In this document: positions 1-8,700 of the stretch, in pieces
How the letters are laid out: every line of letters starts with the position of its first letter
Position numbering within the stretch: position 1 is the first letter of the stretch
Position numbers and translations under genes: made by a program
Notes under the pieces: model-generated
Told to the model about the DNA's origin: nothing
Database searches by the model: none
The model's input: the letters and a program-made list of their open reading frames with translations, nothing else
Source: JAHEAO01 sp041633555
GTDB lineage: Bacteria; Pseudomonadota; Alphaproteobacteria; Rhodobacterales; Rhodobacteraceae
Reading direction: 5' to 3'
DNA length: 45,680 nt
Assembly (NCBI GenBank): GCA_041633555.1
Contig: JBFKFZ010000022.1
Location: 1 to 45,680 of the forward strand

Positions 1-147
1 AGTTCGATCAATCTTGTCGAGAATTGCGTAGAACTCTCGGAAATCTGTCGACATTTCCGACTTCAGAAGATCCGATGTGTTTTCGGCGAAACTGGGGTTC
101 GATCGCGCCATCGCACTTGTTTCAGTGCCAAGAGCGATCGCAGGGCA

Positions 148-432
148 ATGCCGGCCCGGTGCGGCCATCCAGTCGCGGCTTCCATAAAGGTCAAACCCGC
201 CGAAAAAAAAGCCAACGCGCTGGATGCGGCCTATGAGGACCTGAACGGGCTGGGCAAGGAGGCCAACGCCATCCTGAAAGCGCTTCAGAAAGCCGTGGCC
301 GCCGGGGCACGTGAAATGAAAAAAGGGGACGAGTGCAAGGCGGACAGCCACAAGAAGGCGGTCGAGCTGGACAAGGCCCTCGTCACGATCAGGTCGCGGC
401 AGAAAACGGAAGGCAAACTCAAGCTGGCCTGA
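148..432 (+). CDS. Small lysine/alanine-rich hypothetical protein, possibly a gene remnant
   Basis: This 94-residue frame is not recognised. From about residue 16 on, codon use looks genuinely coding (G/C at third positions) and the protein is predicted to be helical, rich in Ala, Lys and Glu, with a single Cys. The first 15 residues look unlike the rest, and the upstream DNA lacks a convincing ribosome binding site (only a weak AGGG very close to the ATG), so the start may be wrong or the gene may be 5'-truncated. A run of eight A at 203-210 sits inside the frame. No membrane segment or signal peptide is visible. Function unknown. Confidence 0.4.
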   Translation: MPARCGHPVAASIKVKPAEKKANALDAAYEDLNGLGKEANAILKALQKAVAAGAREMKKGDECKADSHKKAVELDKALVTIRSRQKTEGKLKLA

Positions 433-736
433 TCTGCCAACTGGTCAGACCAATGTTGCGGGTTACTCGGGACCCACGACGACGTGGATTGTAAACGCGT
501 ACTGAATCGTCGTTCATTTCGGATACAACAGAACCCTGTTGCCGTTACAATATATCAGCGGGCGCCCTGATGCTCCGAATGGCGAAGACTTAGGAAATGC
601 TGAGTATCCCAACCATGCCGCAATCCTGAAATTAGCCCATGACGGTGGCTACTTGCTGGGGTGCGCCATTCCACGATGCGCGCATTGGCCATAGCGGGCA
701 TGAATGGACCCATTCGAGATCTTCTCACGGATAACC
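433..736. other. Intergenic stretch without a recognisable gene
   Basis: About 300 bases between the small rightward frame and the end of the leftward nqr operon. Short frames occur on both strands but none has coding character or a ribosome binding site. The transcript of the nqr operon must end here; only weak hairpins are seen (a 6-base stem at 702-715 and the inverted repeat at 526-541), neither followed by a clear T tract on the relevant strand. Confidence 0.4.
526..541. repeat. Perfect short inverted repeat (6-base arms, 4-base loop)
   Basis: CAACAG and CTGTTG are separated by AACC. It lies in the gap after the two converging transcription units and could be a weak terminator hairpin or a protein site. 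There is no T run beside it. Confidence 0.35.
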
Positions 737-943
737 TCAAGTCAAGTTAGGCTTCCCGTCGCAGCTCTTGACTTCGGGGTCATCAAAGCTCTTGCCGCAG
801 ACGCCGCATTGGTCGATGCCCTTGATTGCGCCAAGCCCGCCGCAGCTGCCGGTGATGCGCTTGCCCTGAAGGATCACGCCCAACGCCATGCCGCCAATGA
901 CCAGCAGAAAGACAAGAAATGCCACCGCAACAGTACCCAGCAT
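737..943 (-). CDS. nqrM: NqrM, Na+-NQR maturation protein
   Basis: A 68-residue protein of the NqrM (formerly DUF539) family, required in Vibrio for assembly of Na+-NQR, probably by supplying iron for the Cys site between NqrD and NqrE. It has one N-terminal membrane helix (about residues 4-26) and then the family's Cys-rich tail: GSCGGLG at 32-38, CGVC at 46-49 and a further Cys at 61. ATG at 943 is preferred to the in-frame TTG at 949 because AAAGG lies about 9 bases upstream of the ATG. It follows nqrF by 30 bases as the last gene of the operon. Confidence 0.9.
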   Translation of the reverse strand: MLGTVAVAFLVFLLVIGGMALGVILQGKRITGSCGGLGAIKGIDQCGVCGKSFDDPEVKSCDGKPNLT

Positions 944-973
944 CGTCAACCGCCTTTCCTGGTGTAGCCGCGC

Positions 974-2200
974 CTAGCCACCGAAGTCGTCCAGCATGAT
1001 ATCCTCGCGCTCCACACCCAGCTCAAGAAGCATGTTGATCACGCTCGTGTTCATCATCGGTGGACCACACATGTAGTATTCGCATTCCTCAGGCGCGGGG
1101 TGCTTCTTCAGGTATTCATGGAAGAGGACGTTGTGGATGAACCCGGTGTAGCCCTTCCAGTCATCATCGGGCAGAGGATCGGACAGGGCGACGTGCCATT
1201 CGAAGTTCTCGTGCTCCGCCGCCAGCTTGTCGAAATCCTCGACGAAGAACATCTCGCGCCGGGACCGCGCGCCGTACCAGAAGGTGATCTTGCGCTTCGA
1301 GTTCAACCGCGACAGTTGGTCGAAAATGTGCGACCGCATAGGGGCCATGCCCGCACCCCCGCCTACGAAGACCATCTCTTTCTCGGTGTCGCGGGCGAAG
1401 AACTCCCCAAACGGACCTGAGATGGTCACTTCGTCGCCAGGCTTGAGGTTGAAGATGTAGGTCGACATCAACCCCGGCGGGATCTTCGAGAAATCAGCAT
1501 GCGGTGGCGGCGTCGCAATTCGGACGTTCAGCATGATGATGCCGCGTTCCTCCGGATAGTTCGCCATCGAATAGGCCCGCGTCACATGCTCGGTATTGTT
1601 CGCATGGATGTCCCAAAGCTTGAACTTGTCCCAATCCTCGCGGAATTTCTCGGCGACATCAAATTCCTTGAACCCGATCTGGTAGGGCGGGCATTCGATC
1701 TGGATGTAGCCGCCCGCGCGGAAATCAACATTCTCGCCCTCAGGCAGCTCGAGCACCAGGTTCTTGATGAAAGTGGCGACATTATCATTCGAGCGTACCC
1801 GGCAGCGCCACTTTTTGACGCCGAACACTTCATCGGGGATGCGGATCTTCATGTCCTGCTTGACTGCAACCTGGCAGGACAGCCGGTCGCCTTCGCGCGC
1901 CTCGCGCTTGTTGATATGGGACAGTTCAGTCGGCAGGATCGACCCGCCGCCTTCGTGAATTTTCACTCGGCACTGGGCGCAGGTCCCCCCACCGCCGCAA
2001 GCTGATGGCACGAACAGGTTCTCGTTTGCCAGAACGCCCAGCAGCTTGCCGCCAGCCGGCACCTTCAGGGTTCGTTCGCCGTTGATCTCGATATTCACGA
2101 GGCCGGTGGAGACCAGCATCGACCGCGCCGCCAGGATGATCCCGACAAGTGCGAGGATGATCGCGGTGAAAAGAAAAACGCCGAGGATGAAATCGGTCAT
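974..2200 (-). CDS. nqrF: Na+-translocating NADH:quinone reductase subunit F
   Basis: NqrF (408 aa, family about 407) is the NADH dehydrogenase subunit that takes hydride from NADH onto FAD and passes electrons to a 2Fe-2S cluster. One N-terminal membrane helix (about 5-27) anchors it. The ferredoxin domain shows Cys68, Cys74, Cys77 and Cys109. The FAD-binding motif RAYSMAN is at 208-214, and a nucleotide-binding GGAGMAP segment and the DDFGG C-terminus are typical. A GGAGGGA ribosome site stands 6 bases before the ATG. It is 12 bases downstream of nqrE in the operon. Confidence 0.97.
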   Translation of the reverse strand: MTDFILGVFLFTAIILALVGIILAARSMLVSTGLVNIEINGERTLKVPAGGKLLGVLANENLFVPSACGGGGTCAQCRVKIHEGGGSILPTELSHINKREAREGDRLSCQVAVKQDMKIRIPDEVFGVKKWRCRVRSNDNVATFIKNLVLELPEGENVDFRAGGYIQIECPPYQIGFKEFDVAEKFREDWDKFKLWDIHANNTEHVTRAYSMANYPEERGIIMLNVRIATPPPHADFSKIPPGLMSTYIFNLKPGDEVTISGPFGEFFARDTEKEMVFVGGGAGMAPMRSHIFDQLSRLNSKRKITFWYGARSRREMFFVEDFDKLAAEHENFEWHVALSDPLPDDDWKGYTGFIHNVLFHEYLKKHPAPEECEYYMCGPPMMNTSVINMLLELGVEREDIMLDDFGG

Positions 2201-2212
2201 CTGAATCCCTCC

Positions 2213-2821
2213 TCAGAGTTGCACGCCGGAGAACGACATGAAGGCCATGGCCATCAGTCCGGCGGTCATGAAGGTGATGCCAAGCCCACGCAGCCCCGGC
2301 GGAATGTCGGAATATTTCATCTTCTCGCGCAGACCTGCCAAAGCCACGATCGCTAGCGCCCAGCCAACGCCCGAGCCAATGCCGTAGACCACGCTTTCGG
2401 CGAAATTGTAGTCGCGCTCGACCATGAACAGCGACCCACCCAGAATGGCGCAGTTCACCGTGATCAGGGGCAGGAACACACCGAGCGCGTTGTAGAGCGC
2501 GGGGAAGAACTTATCGAGCGCCATTTCGAGGATTTGCACGATGGCCGCGATCACCCCGATATAGCTGATCAAACCAAGAAACATCAGGTCTGTTTCGTCG
2601 AAGCCGAGCCACGTCATCGCGCCGGGCTTGAGGAAAATGTTCAGGATCAGGTTGTTCGCTGGTACCGTCACGGCCTGAACCAGCACCACGGCAATGCCCA
2701 GGCCGATGGCGGTGCTGATCTTTTTCGATACGGCCAGGAAGGTGCACATGCCGAGGAAGAACGACAGCGCCATGTTCTCAATGAAGATGGACTTGATGAA
2801 GAGGCTAATGAGGGCTTCCAT
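2213..2821 (-). CDS. nqrE: Na+-translocating NADH:quinone reductase subunit E
   Basis: NqrE (202 aa) is an integral membrane subunit with six predicted helices. It pairs with NqrD in an inverted topology to form part of the sodium path and holds half of the Cys-bound iron centre. The two conserved Cys are visible in GMCTFL near residue 26 and in VNCAIL near 120. The reading frame extends far upstream, but that extension is antisense-like shadow over nqrD. The family start is the ATG at 2821, which overlaps the nqrD stop by one base, implying translational coupling. Confidence 0.97.
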   Translation of the reverse strand: MEALISLFIKSIFIENMALSFFLGMCTFLAVSKKISTAIGLGIAVVLVQAVTVPANNLILNIFLKPGAMTWLGFDETDLMFLGLISYIGVIAAIVQILEMALDKFFPALYNALGVFLPLITVNCAILGGSLFMVERDYNFAESVVYGIGSGVGWALAIVALAGLREKMKYSDIPPGLRGLGITFMTAGLMAMAFMSFSGVQL

Positions 2822-3480
2822 CACGCGTGCTCGCTGACTTGGACGTTCATGATCACGTTCTCGACCTTCTCGCGCTGTTTCGGCTTCCAGCTTCGCACGA
2901 TCCAGATGAAGCCGCCGATAATGAAGAATGCGCTCGGCGGCAGCAGCAGAAGGCCATTGGGCACGTACCAGCCGCCGTTCGAGACCGTCGGCAGGATCTC
3001 GATTCCCATCAGCTTGCCAGCCCCGAAGAGTTCCCGGATGACTGCTACGCCGATCAGGATGGCGCTGTAGCCCAGCCCGTTGCCGATGCCATCCAGCAGG
3101 CTGGGAATCGGCGGGTTGGCCATGGCATAGGCCTCCGCCCGCCCCATGACGATGCAGTTGGTGATGATCAGGCCTACAAAGACCGACAGCGTTTTCGATA
3201 TTTCCGGCGCGAAGGCCTTGAGTACCTGATCGACGACGATCACCAGCGACGAGATGATCACCATCTGAACGATGATCCGGATCGAGCCCGGAATATGATG
3301 CCGGATCAGGCTGATGAACAGGTTCGAAAGGGCAACGACGCTGGTCAGCGCGATGCACATGATCAGCGACACCGTCAGCGAAGATGTCACGGCCAGAGCC
3401 GAGCAGATGCCCAGCGTCTGGAGAATCACGGGGTTGTTCTCCAGAACAGGGTCCAGGATCAGTTTCTTACGATCAGCCAT
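2821..3480 (-). CDS. nqrD: Na+-translocating NADH:quinone reductase subunit D
   Basis: NqrD (219 aa) is a six-helix membrane subunit homologous to NqrE. The iron-ligating Cys are visible in LGICSAL (N-terminal part) and TNCIVMG (middle). The N-terminus DPVLENNPV is typical of the family. ATG at 3480 is chosen over an in-frame TTG at 3489 because AGGAG lies 10 bases before the ATG but only one base before the TTG. The start overlaps the end of nqrC by 8 bases. Confidence 0.97.
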   Translation of the reverse strand: MADRKKLILDPVLENNPVILQTLGICSALAVTSSLTVSLIMCIALTSVVALSNLFISLIRHHIPGSIRIIVQMVIISSLVIVVDQVLKAFAPEISKTLSVFVGLIITNCIVMGRAEAYAMANPPIPSLLDGIGNGLGYSAILIGVAVIRELFGAGKLMGIEILPTVSNGGWYVPNGLLLLPPSAFFIIGGFIWIVRSWKPKQREKVENVIMNVQVSEHA

Positions 3481-4261
3481 TTGCTGCAAGCTCCTGTTCT
3501 AGAGACTTCAGAAACGGGCCAAAGCCGTTGTCGCCCGCCCAGAACCGCACAAGGTTGCTGACCCCGCTCGAAGTCAGCGTCGCACCGGCCAGCCCGTCAA
3601 CCTCGTGCGGACCCGAGGCGCCGGTCTTGACCACTTTGACCTGCAGCGCGCCGCTTTCGTCATAAAGAAGCTTGCCTGGCCATTGGCCGCGCCAGCTCGG
3701 ATTGTCGACCTCGCCACCCAAGCCGGGCGTTTCGGCATGCTCGTAGAATTGCAGGCCGATCACCTCGTTGCCGTCGGGCTTGAGCGCCACGAAACCGTAA
3801 AGCGTGGACCACAGGCCGTATCCGTGAATCGGAAGGATGACCGACTCGTATCCGTCACCGTTCTTGACCAGATAGACAGTGGCATAGTGCGCCTGCCGAC
3901 CGATCTGCGCCAAGTCCTCGTCCCGCCCGAGCGATGAGCTGAGTTCCGGGTCTCGGACCGCGTCACGCGCGTCATAGGTTGCGGGATCAACTTCGTCGGT
4001 GAAGGTGCCCGTGCGAAGGTCCACGACGCGCTGTTCGATTTGTTCATTGAAGACTTCACGCACATCCGCACCGGTCTGATAGAGACCGGCGACCTGCAGG
4101 ATGTTGGTCTGTTTCGCCAGCAGCGCGTTCGCCGCCTGCTGCGGCCGCAGGCCGATGGCGGCAGCCGACACGAGCACCGCGCAAACCAGGCACAGCACGA
4201 CGGCAACGAAGACGATCTTGAACGGGTGATCATTCGAAAAGATCGATTTCTCCTCAGACAT
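3473..4261 (-). CDS. nqrC: Na+-translocating NADH:quinone reductase subunit C
   Basis: NqrC (262 aa) carries a covalently bound FMN on the periplasmic side. It has one N-terminal membrane helix (about 14-37) and a periplasmic FMN-binding domain. The flavin attachment motif DGLAGATLTS is at 222-231, with Thr228 the expected phosphoester-linked residue. ApbE, encoded divergently in the same locus, is the known enzyme for this linkage. The start overlaps the end of nqrB by 8 bases. Confidence 0.97.
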   Translation of the reverse strand: MSEEKSIFSNDHPFKIVFVAVVLCLVCAVLVSAAAIGLRPQQAANALLAKQTNILQVAGLYQTGADVREVFNEQIEQRVVDLRTGTFTDEVDPATYDARDAVRDPELSSSLGRDEDLAQIGRQAHYATVYLVKNGDGYESVILPIHGYGLWSTLYGFVALKPDGNEVIGLQFYEHAETPGLGGEVDNPSWRGQWPGKLLYDESGALQVKVVKTGASGPHEVDGLAGATLTSSGVSNLVRFWAGDNGFGPFLKSLEQELAANG

Positions 4262-5462
4262 TGCGCCGTGCCCTCCGCTTGATGTTGGCGTTCACGACGA
4301 AGTAGTCGATCAGCGGCGCGAACACGTTGCCGAACAAGATGGCCAGCATCATGCCTTCCGGAAATGCCGGGTTCACGACCCGGATCAGCACACACATCAC
4401 CCCGATAAGCGCGCCGTACCACCAGCGCCCGACATTGGTCATCGCGGCCGAAACAGGCTCGGTCACCATGAACACCAGACCGAACATGTAGCCGCCAAGG
4501 ACGATGTGCCACCAGAACGGCATTGCGAACATAGGGTTGGTTTCGGACCCTATGAGGTTGAACAGTGTGCTCATCAGCGCAGTGCCGATCAGGCAACCGG
4601 CGATCAGGCGATAGTTGGCGATCTTGGTATAGACCAGAAAGATGCCGCCAAGGATGATCGCCAGCGACGATGTCTCGCCGATACATCCGTCCATGATCCC
4701 GACGAAGGCCGTCCACCAGTCGATGCCGACGCCGGCCAGCTGTTGATATCCCTCGCTGGCGCTGACGCTTAACGCCGTGGCACCGGAATAGCCGTCGACC
4801 GGCACCCAGACGCTGTCACCCGACAGCTGCGCCGGATAGGCAAAGTAGAGGAAGGCCCGCCCCACCAGAGCCGGGTTGAGAAGGTTCTTGCCGGTGCCGC
4901 CGAACACCTCCTTGCCGATCACCACTCCGAACACGATTCCTATCGCGACCTGCCAGAGCGGCGTCGTCGCCGGCAGAATCAACGTGTAAAGCATTGATGT
5001 TACGAAGAAACCTTCGTTGACCTCGTGGCGACGGATGACCGCGAAGGCAACCTCCACAACACCTCCCGCAACGAGTGTGACGATGTATATCGGGAAGAAA
5101 TAGAGGAAGCCGTGAACGAAGCATGCGAACCAGTTGCCCGGATTGTAGCCGATGCCGAATGCTTCCAGTACCCAGCCCCGCAAGCCGCCAATCGACTCGA
5201 CGCCAAGCGCCGCCATTGCCGAATTGGCCTGGAGACCCGTGTTGTAAAGCCCGACGATAATGGCCGGAATGGTCGCCAGGACCACGTAGGTCATCGTCCG
5301 TTTCAGATCGAGGCTTGCCCGTGCATGCGGCGCGTACTTGGTCACCGTCTTGGGGCTGTAGAAGATCGTGTCGAACATCTCGTAGACGGCATAGTACTTC
5401 TCGTACTTTCCGCCTTTGGTGAAATGCGGCTCGATCGAGTCGAGGTAGTTGCGCAGCCCCAT
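4254..5462 (-). CDS. nqrB: Na+-translocating NADH:quinone reductase subunit B
   Basis: NqrB (402 aa) is the large multi-helix membrane subunit that binds covalent FMN and riboflavin and forms the sodium channel core. The FMN attachment motif DGYSGATALS is at 223-232 with Thr229 the acceptor. About ten membrane helices are visible, together with a conserved GKEVFGGTGKN segment near 183-193. It starts two bases after the nqrA stop, so the two are surely cotranscribed. Confidence 0.97.
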   Translation of the reverse strand: MGLRNYLDSIEPHFTKGGKYEKYYAVYEMFDTIFYSPKTVTKYAPHARASLDLKRTMTYVVLATIPAIIVGLYNTGLQANSAMAALGVESIGGLRGWVLEAFGIGYNPGNWFACFVHGFLYFFPIYIVTLVAGGVVEVAFAVIRRHEVNEGFFVTSMLYTLILPATTPLWQVAIGIVFGVVIGKEVFGGTGKNLLNPALVGRAFLYFAYPAQLSGDSVWVPVDGYSGATALSVSASEGYQQLAGVGIDWWTAFVGIMDGCIGETSSLAIILGGIFLVYTKIANYRLIAGCLIGTALMSTLFNLIGSETNPMFAMPFWWHIVLGGYMFGLVFMVTEPVSAAMTNVGRWWYGALIGVMCVLIRVVNPAFPEGMMLAILFGNVFAPLIDYFVVNANIKRRARRNV

Positions 5463-5464
5463 GG

Positions 5465-6874
5465 TCAGCCTTCCGCTTCGATCTTTTCGAGATTGGCGCG
5501 CAGCGCCATCCCGTATTCATATTTGCTCATGCAGACATAAGAGCAGAGCGCGAGGTCCTCTTCGTCAAGCTCCAGCGCCCCGAGTTGCTGCGCCGTATCA
5601 GTGTCCGAAACTAGAATCGCGCGCAGAAGCTGCGTGGCCAGAATGTCGAGCGGCATCACGTCTTCATACAGCCCGACCGGGATCATCGCGCGAGGCGAGC
5701 CGTTCAGGTTGGTGTGGAACTTGATCTTGTCCAGCCCCAGCAGCCCGGACAGATGCACACGAGCGTTCGAGTATTTCTCCATTGACGGGATGATCCAGCC
5801 AAAAAAATCGCGGTGGTCGCCCTCTGGCAGTAACGTGACCTGGTTGTCGAATGCGCCAAGATAGGCGAAGGCGCTCGCTGCCTGACTTCCCGTCAGCACG
5901 TCGCCCGAGATGATGCGAACGTTATCGCCTGAAATCTCTCCATCGGTCAGTTCAGCGACGGATGCGCCGCGCCTTGTGCGAACCATGCGCGGCTTGCTGG
6001 CCGCCGGTCCGCAGATCGCCACCACCCGACTTGTCGGCAGTTTGCCAGTGCGAAACAACTCTCCCACTGCGATCGCGTCCTGATAGCCAATGTGCCAGAC
6101 CGCCTTGCCCGAATGGACCGGATCAAGGAAATGGATATGGGTGCCGACCAGCCCGGCCGGATGCGGCCCGCGGAACGCGGAATATCTTATGTCGGGCCCC
6201 GATGCCTTCTCGATCGCGGCGCCCTTGGCATGGCAGACATGGGTCGTGCCTTTGGTCAGCTTCGACAGAATCTGCACGCCGTTGCGGAAATCCTCCATGG
6301 CGGCCTCGATCACAGCAGCCGGATCGCCCGCAAGAGGGCGCGTATCCATCGCCGTAACGAACAGGGCGGCGGGCGTGGATTGCGGATCGGGTATCTTGGA
6401 ATAAGGCCGGGTTCGCAGAGCCGTCCAGAGGCCGGAAGCCAGAAGGTTTTCAACCACATCCTCACGCGACAGCCCCGCGATCTTGTCAGCCTCACATGAC
6501 GCGAAGCTTTCCGCTCCGGCGGAGTCATCAATGCTGATCACAACCGATTGCAGGACCCGGCGGGCGCCGCGATTGATCGCACGAACCCGTCCAGCGGCAG
6601 GTGCGGTAAACCGAACGCCTTCGAAACGCTTGTCCTCGAACAGCGCCTGGCCCAGCTTGATCGTATCGCCCTCTTCGACCAGCATCCGCGGCTTCATGCC
6701 GACGAAATCGGCACCGAGCACCGCACAGTTCCCGACCTGCGGTCCGTCCTCGATCTCACTGCCGGCAGGCGCGCCCTTAATCGGCAGATCAAGTCCGAGC
6801 TTCAGTTCGAACGTCGCCGATCCTTGTGCATTGGCGGTCCCCGACGGTTTTGCCGGTTGTTCCGTTGTCTGCAT
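5465..6874 (-). CDS. nqrA: Na+-translocating NADH:quinone reductase subunit A
   Basis: NqrA (469 aa, slightly longer than the roughly 446 of Vibrio) is the cytoplasmic, cofactor-poor subunit that interacts with ubiquinone and contacts NqrB. The family phrase LDLPIKGAP is near residues 28-36, preceded by about 25 extra polar residues. GAPWT-type membrane segments are absent, as expected. AGAGGAGAG lies just before the ATG. A 66-base gap separates it from the upstream CBS gene; no terminator is visible there, so one transcript is likely. Confidence 0.96.
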   Translation of the reverse strand: MQTTEQPAKPSGTANAQGSATFELKLGLDLPIKGAPAGSEIEDGPQVGNCAVLGADFVGMKPRMLVEEGDTIKLGQALFEDKRFEGVRFTAPAAGRVRAINRGARRVLQSVVISIDDSAGAESFASCEADKIAGLSREDVVENLLASGLWTALRTRPYSKIPDPQSTPAALFVTAMDTRPLAGDPAAVIEAAMEDFRNGVQILSKLTKGTTHVCHAKGAAIEKASGPDIRYSAFRGPHPAGLVGTHIHFLDPVHSGKAVWHIGYQDAIAVGELFRTGKLPTSRVVAICGPAASKPRMVRTRRGASVAELTDGEISGDNVRIISGDVLTGSQAASAFAYLGAFDNQVTLLPEGDHRDFFGWIIPSMEKYSNARVHLSGLLGLDKIKFHTNLNGSPRAMIPVGLYEDVMPLDILATQLLRAILVSDTDTAQQLGALELDEEDLALCSYVCMSKYEYGMALRANLEKIEAEG

Positions 6875-6940
6875 TTGCTCTCCTCTGCGACCGTTCCGCC
6901 TGGCCAGTCTAAGATAATCGGTGTCGTCTTGAACAGGGTG

Positions 6941-7471
6941 TCAGCCGACCATGGCCTGCTTGATCTTCAGGTTCTCGTACTCCACCTCTTGCAGCCGGTG
7001 GCTGATGACGTCCCCGATCGAGATCATGCCGCGAACCTTGCCGTCATCGAGCACCGGCATGTGGCGGAAACGCCGCTTTGTCATGATTCTCATGACTTCG
7101 CCGATCTTGAAATCCGGTGTGCAGGTGACCGGATCGGGCGTCATGATCGAGTCGACCGTGTGCCCCAACACGTCCGGACCGACCGTGTCGAGCTTGTTTA
7201 CCACGTCTCTCTCGGACAGGATGCCAACAACCTCGCTGGCGGGATTGATCACGACCAAAGCACCGATTCGCAGCCGCGCCAGTTTGCCGATGGCGTCCTT
7301 GATCTGATCGTGCGGGGCGACGGAATGCACCTCGTTGCCCTTCTCTCTGAGGATGTCCTCAACCAGGATTCCCGGCGCGCTCACACCGAAATTTCCCTCT
7401 TGAGTCTGCGAATGTGTGTGGTGAACTCCATCGTCGGATTCGAGTGGGCCCTGGTAGGACGTTGGTGCCAT
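6941..7471 (-). CDS. CBS-domain pair protein, first gene of the nqr transcription unit
   Basis: A soluble 176-residue protein of two CBS domains (about 38-98 and 105-165), which normally bind adenine nucleotides such as AMP, ATP or NAD(H) and act as a sensor module. VVGILSERD closes the first domain and VRGMISIGD the second, both standard. The first 30 residues are polar and His-rich (VHHTHSQ). GGGAGGAA lies 8 bases before the ATG. Its place directly ahead of nqrA on the same strand suggests a role tied to the Nqr pump, but this is inference; it has no output domain and could act on another partner. Confidence 0.85.
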   Translation of the reverse strand: MAPTSYQGPLESDDGVHHTHSQTQEGNFGVSAPGILVEDILREKGNEVHSVAPHDQIKDAIGKLARLRIGALVVINPASEVVGILSERDVVNKLDTVGPDVLGHTVDSIMTPDPVTCTPDFKIGEVMRIMTKRRFRHMPVLDDGKVRGMISIGDVISHRLQEVEYENLKIKQAMVG

Positions 7472-7662
7472 GGATTAGATTCCTCCCCGCTGAAAAGCCC
7501 GCGACGGACTCGCATATTCAATGAATTGCACAAAAAAACCGATCAGGAAAGCCGCTCGTCTCCGCTATTCCGTGGTGCCGGATTTCGGCGTGTAGACACC
7601 GCGAAATTTTGTTGAGATAGTGACAGGCGTCAGAACCACTTCCAAATCCGGAGATCATCGAG
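7472..7662. promoter_or_regulatory. Divergent promoter region between the CBS-nqr operon and apbE
   Basis: 191 bases, markedly more A/T-rich than the flanking genes (including a run of seven A near 7532), separate two divergent starts with good ribosome sites. Promoters for both units must lie here, but I cannot assign -35/-10 elements with confidence and see no FNR-type palindrome. Confidence 0.5.
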
Positions 7663-8700
7663 ATGCTATCCAGGCGCGACTTCATCCGACAAGCGAACGG
7701 GGTGGCAATCGCGATTCCCTTTATCAGCCTGGTCGGCTGTGACGATGTGGACGTCGGGGAGATCCTCGGCTTTTCCGGTCAGACGATGGGAACGACCTAC
7801 AATGTCAAGGTCGCCGATGTGCCTGAGTCGCTGGAGACCGAAGCGCTGGCAGCTGACATACACGCGACGCTGCATTCGGTTGATCTGCGGATGTCTACCT
7901 ACCGCCCGGATTCGGAGATCTCTGGAATAAACGCGGGACCTGCCGGCCAGCCGGTCGCTGTTTCCGGTGAGACCGCACATGTCATAGAGACCGCGCTGGC
8001 CGCCGCCACCATGACCGGCGGCGCCTTCGACCCGACGATCGGCCCGCTCGTCGACTTCTGGGGATTCGGGCCAAAGGGCAAAAGGAACGGCGCGCCTGTC
8101 CCTTCGGAGGTCGAAACTGTCCGGCTGGCGGTCGACTACCGCAAGGTATCGCTTGCCGACGGAGCGGTCAGCAAGGCCGTGTCGGACCTGCAACTCGACC
8201 TGTCGGGCGTTGCGAAAGGATATGGCGTCGACAAGGTGGCCGAGTTGCTCGACGCGAGGGGTCTGGAAAACTACCTCGTCGAGGTGGGCGGTGAGTTGCG
8301 GGCCAGAGGCCGCGCCGCCGAGGACCGTCCCTGGAAGATCGGCATTGAGAAGCCGCAGCTCGTCGCAGGTGACCTGCAGCGCACGGTGGATCTCGACGGA
8401 GATGCGCTTGCAACCTCCGGAAATTACCGCATCTTCTTTGAGGCCGGCGGCAAGCGCTATCCGCATATCATCGACCCGCGTACCGGCTGGCCGGTGGATC
8501 ACAAGCTCGCCTCGGCCACGGTTGTCGCCGCGACAACGATGGAAGCCGACGCCATGTCGACCTCGATGCTGGCGCTCGGACCGGTCGAGGCAATGGAATT
8601 GGCAACGAAACACGACATCGCGGCATTCTTCATAGTCGGTCAGGACAGTGAGTTTACCGAATCTGCCTCACCCGAATTCGCGCGACGCTTCATCGCCTGA
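7663..8700 (+). CDS. apbE: ApbE-type FAD:protein FMN transferase (lipoprotein)
   Basis: ApbE (345 aa) moves FMN from FAD onto a Thr of target proteins, here most likely NqrB and NqrC. The N-terminus has a twin-arginine-like SRRDF stretch and a lipobox LVGC with Cys26, predicting an exported lipoprotein. Family motifs are in order: GTTYNV, GGAFDPTIGPL, DLSGVAKGYGVD, the HIIDPRTGWPV metal/FAD region and an EADAMSTS segment near the C-terminus. GGAG lies about 9 bases before the ATG. It is divergent from the nqr operon, unlike the Vibrio arrangement where apbE follows nqrF. Confidence 0.95.
   Translation: MLSRRDFIRQANGVAIAIPFISLVGCDDVDVGEILGFSGQTMGTTYNVKVADVPESLETEALAADIHATLHSVDLRMSTYRPDSEISGINAGPAGQPVAVSGETAHVIETALAAATMTGGAFDPTIGPLVDFWGFGPKGKRNGAPVPSEVETVRLAVDYRKVSLADGAVSKAVSDLQLDLSGVAKGYGVDKVAELLDARGLENYLVEVGGELRARGRAAEDRPWKIGIEKPQLVAGDLQRTVDLDGDALATSGNYRIFFEAGGKRYPHIIDPRTGWPVDHKLASATVVAATTMEADAMSTSMLALGPVEAMELATKHDIAAFFIVGQDSEFTESASPEFARRFIA

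Noticed and set aside
702..715. Hairpin GAATGG/CCATTC as the nqr operon terminator
   Set aside because: Stem is short, loop only two bases and no T tract follows on the leftward strand.
2822..3358. Long upstream extension of the nqrE reading frame
   Set aside because: Lies out of frame over nqrD, is Arg/His/Pro-rich without membrane segments, and NqrE proper begins at the standard MEALIS start.
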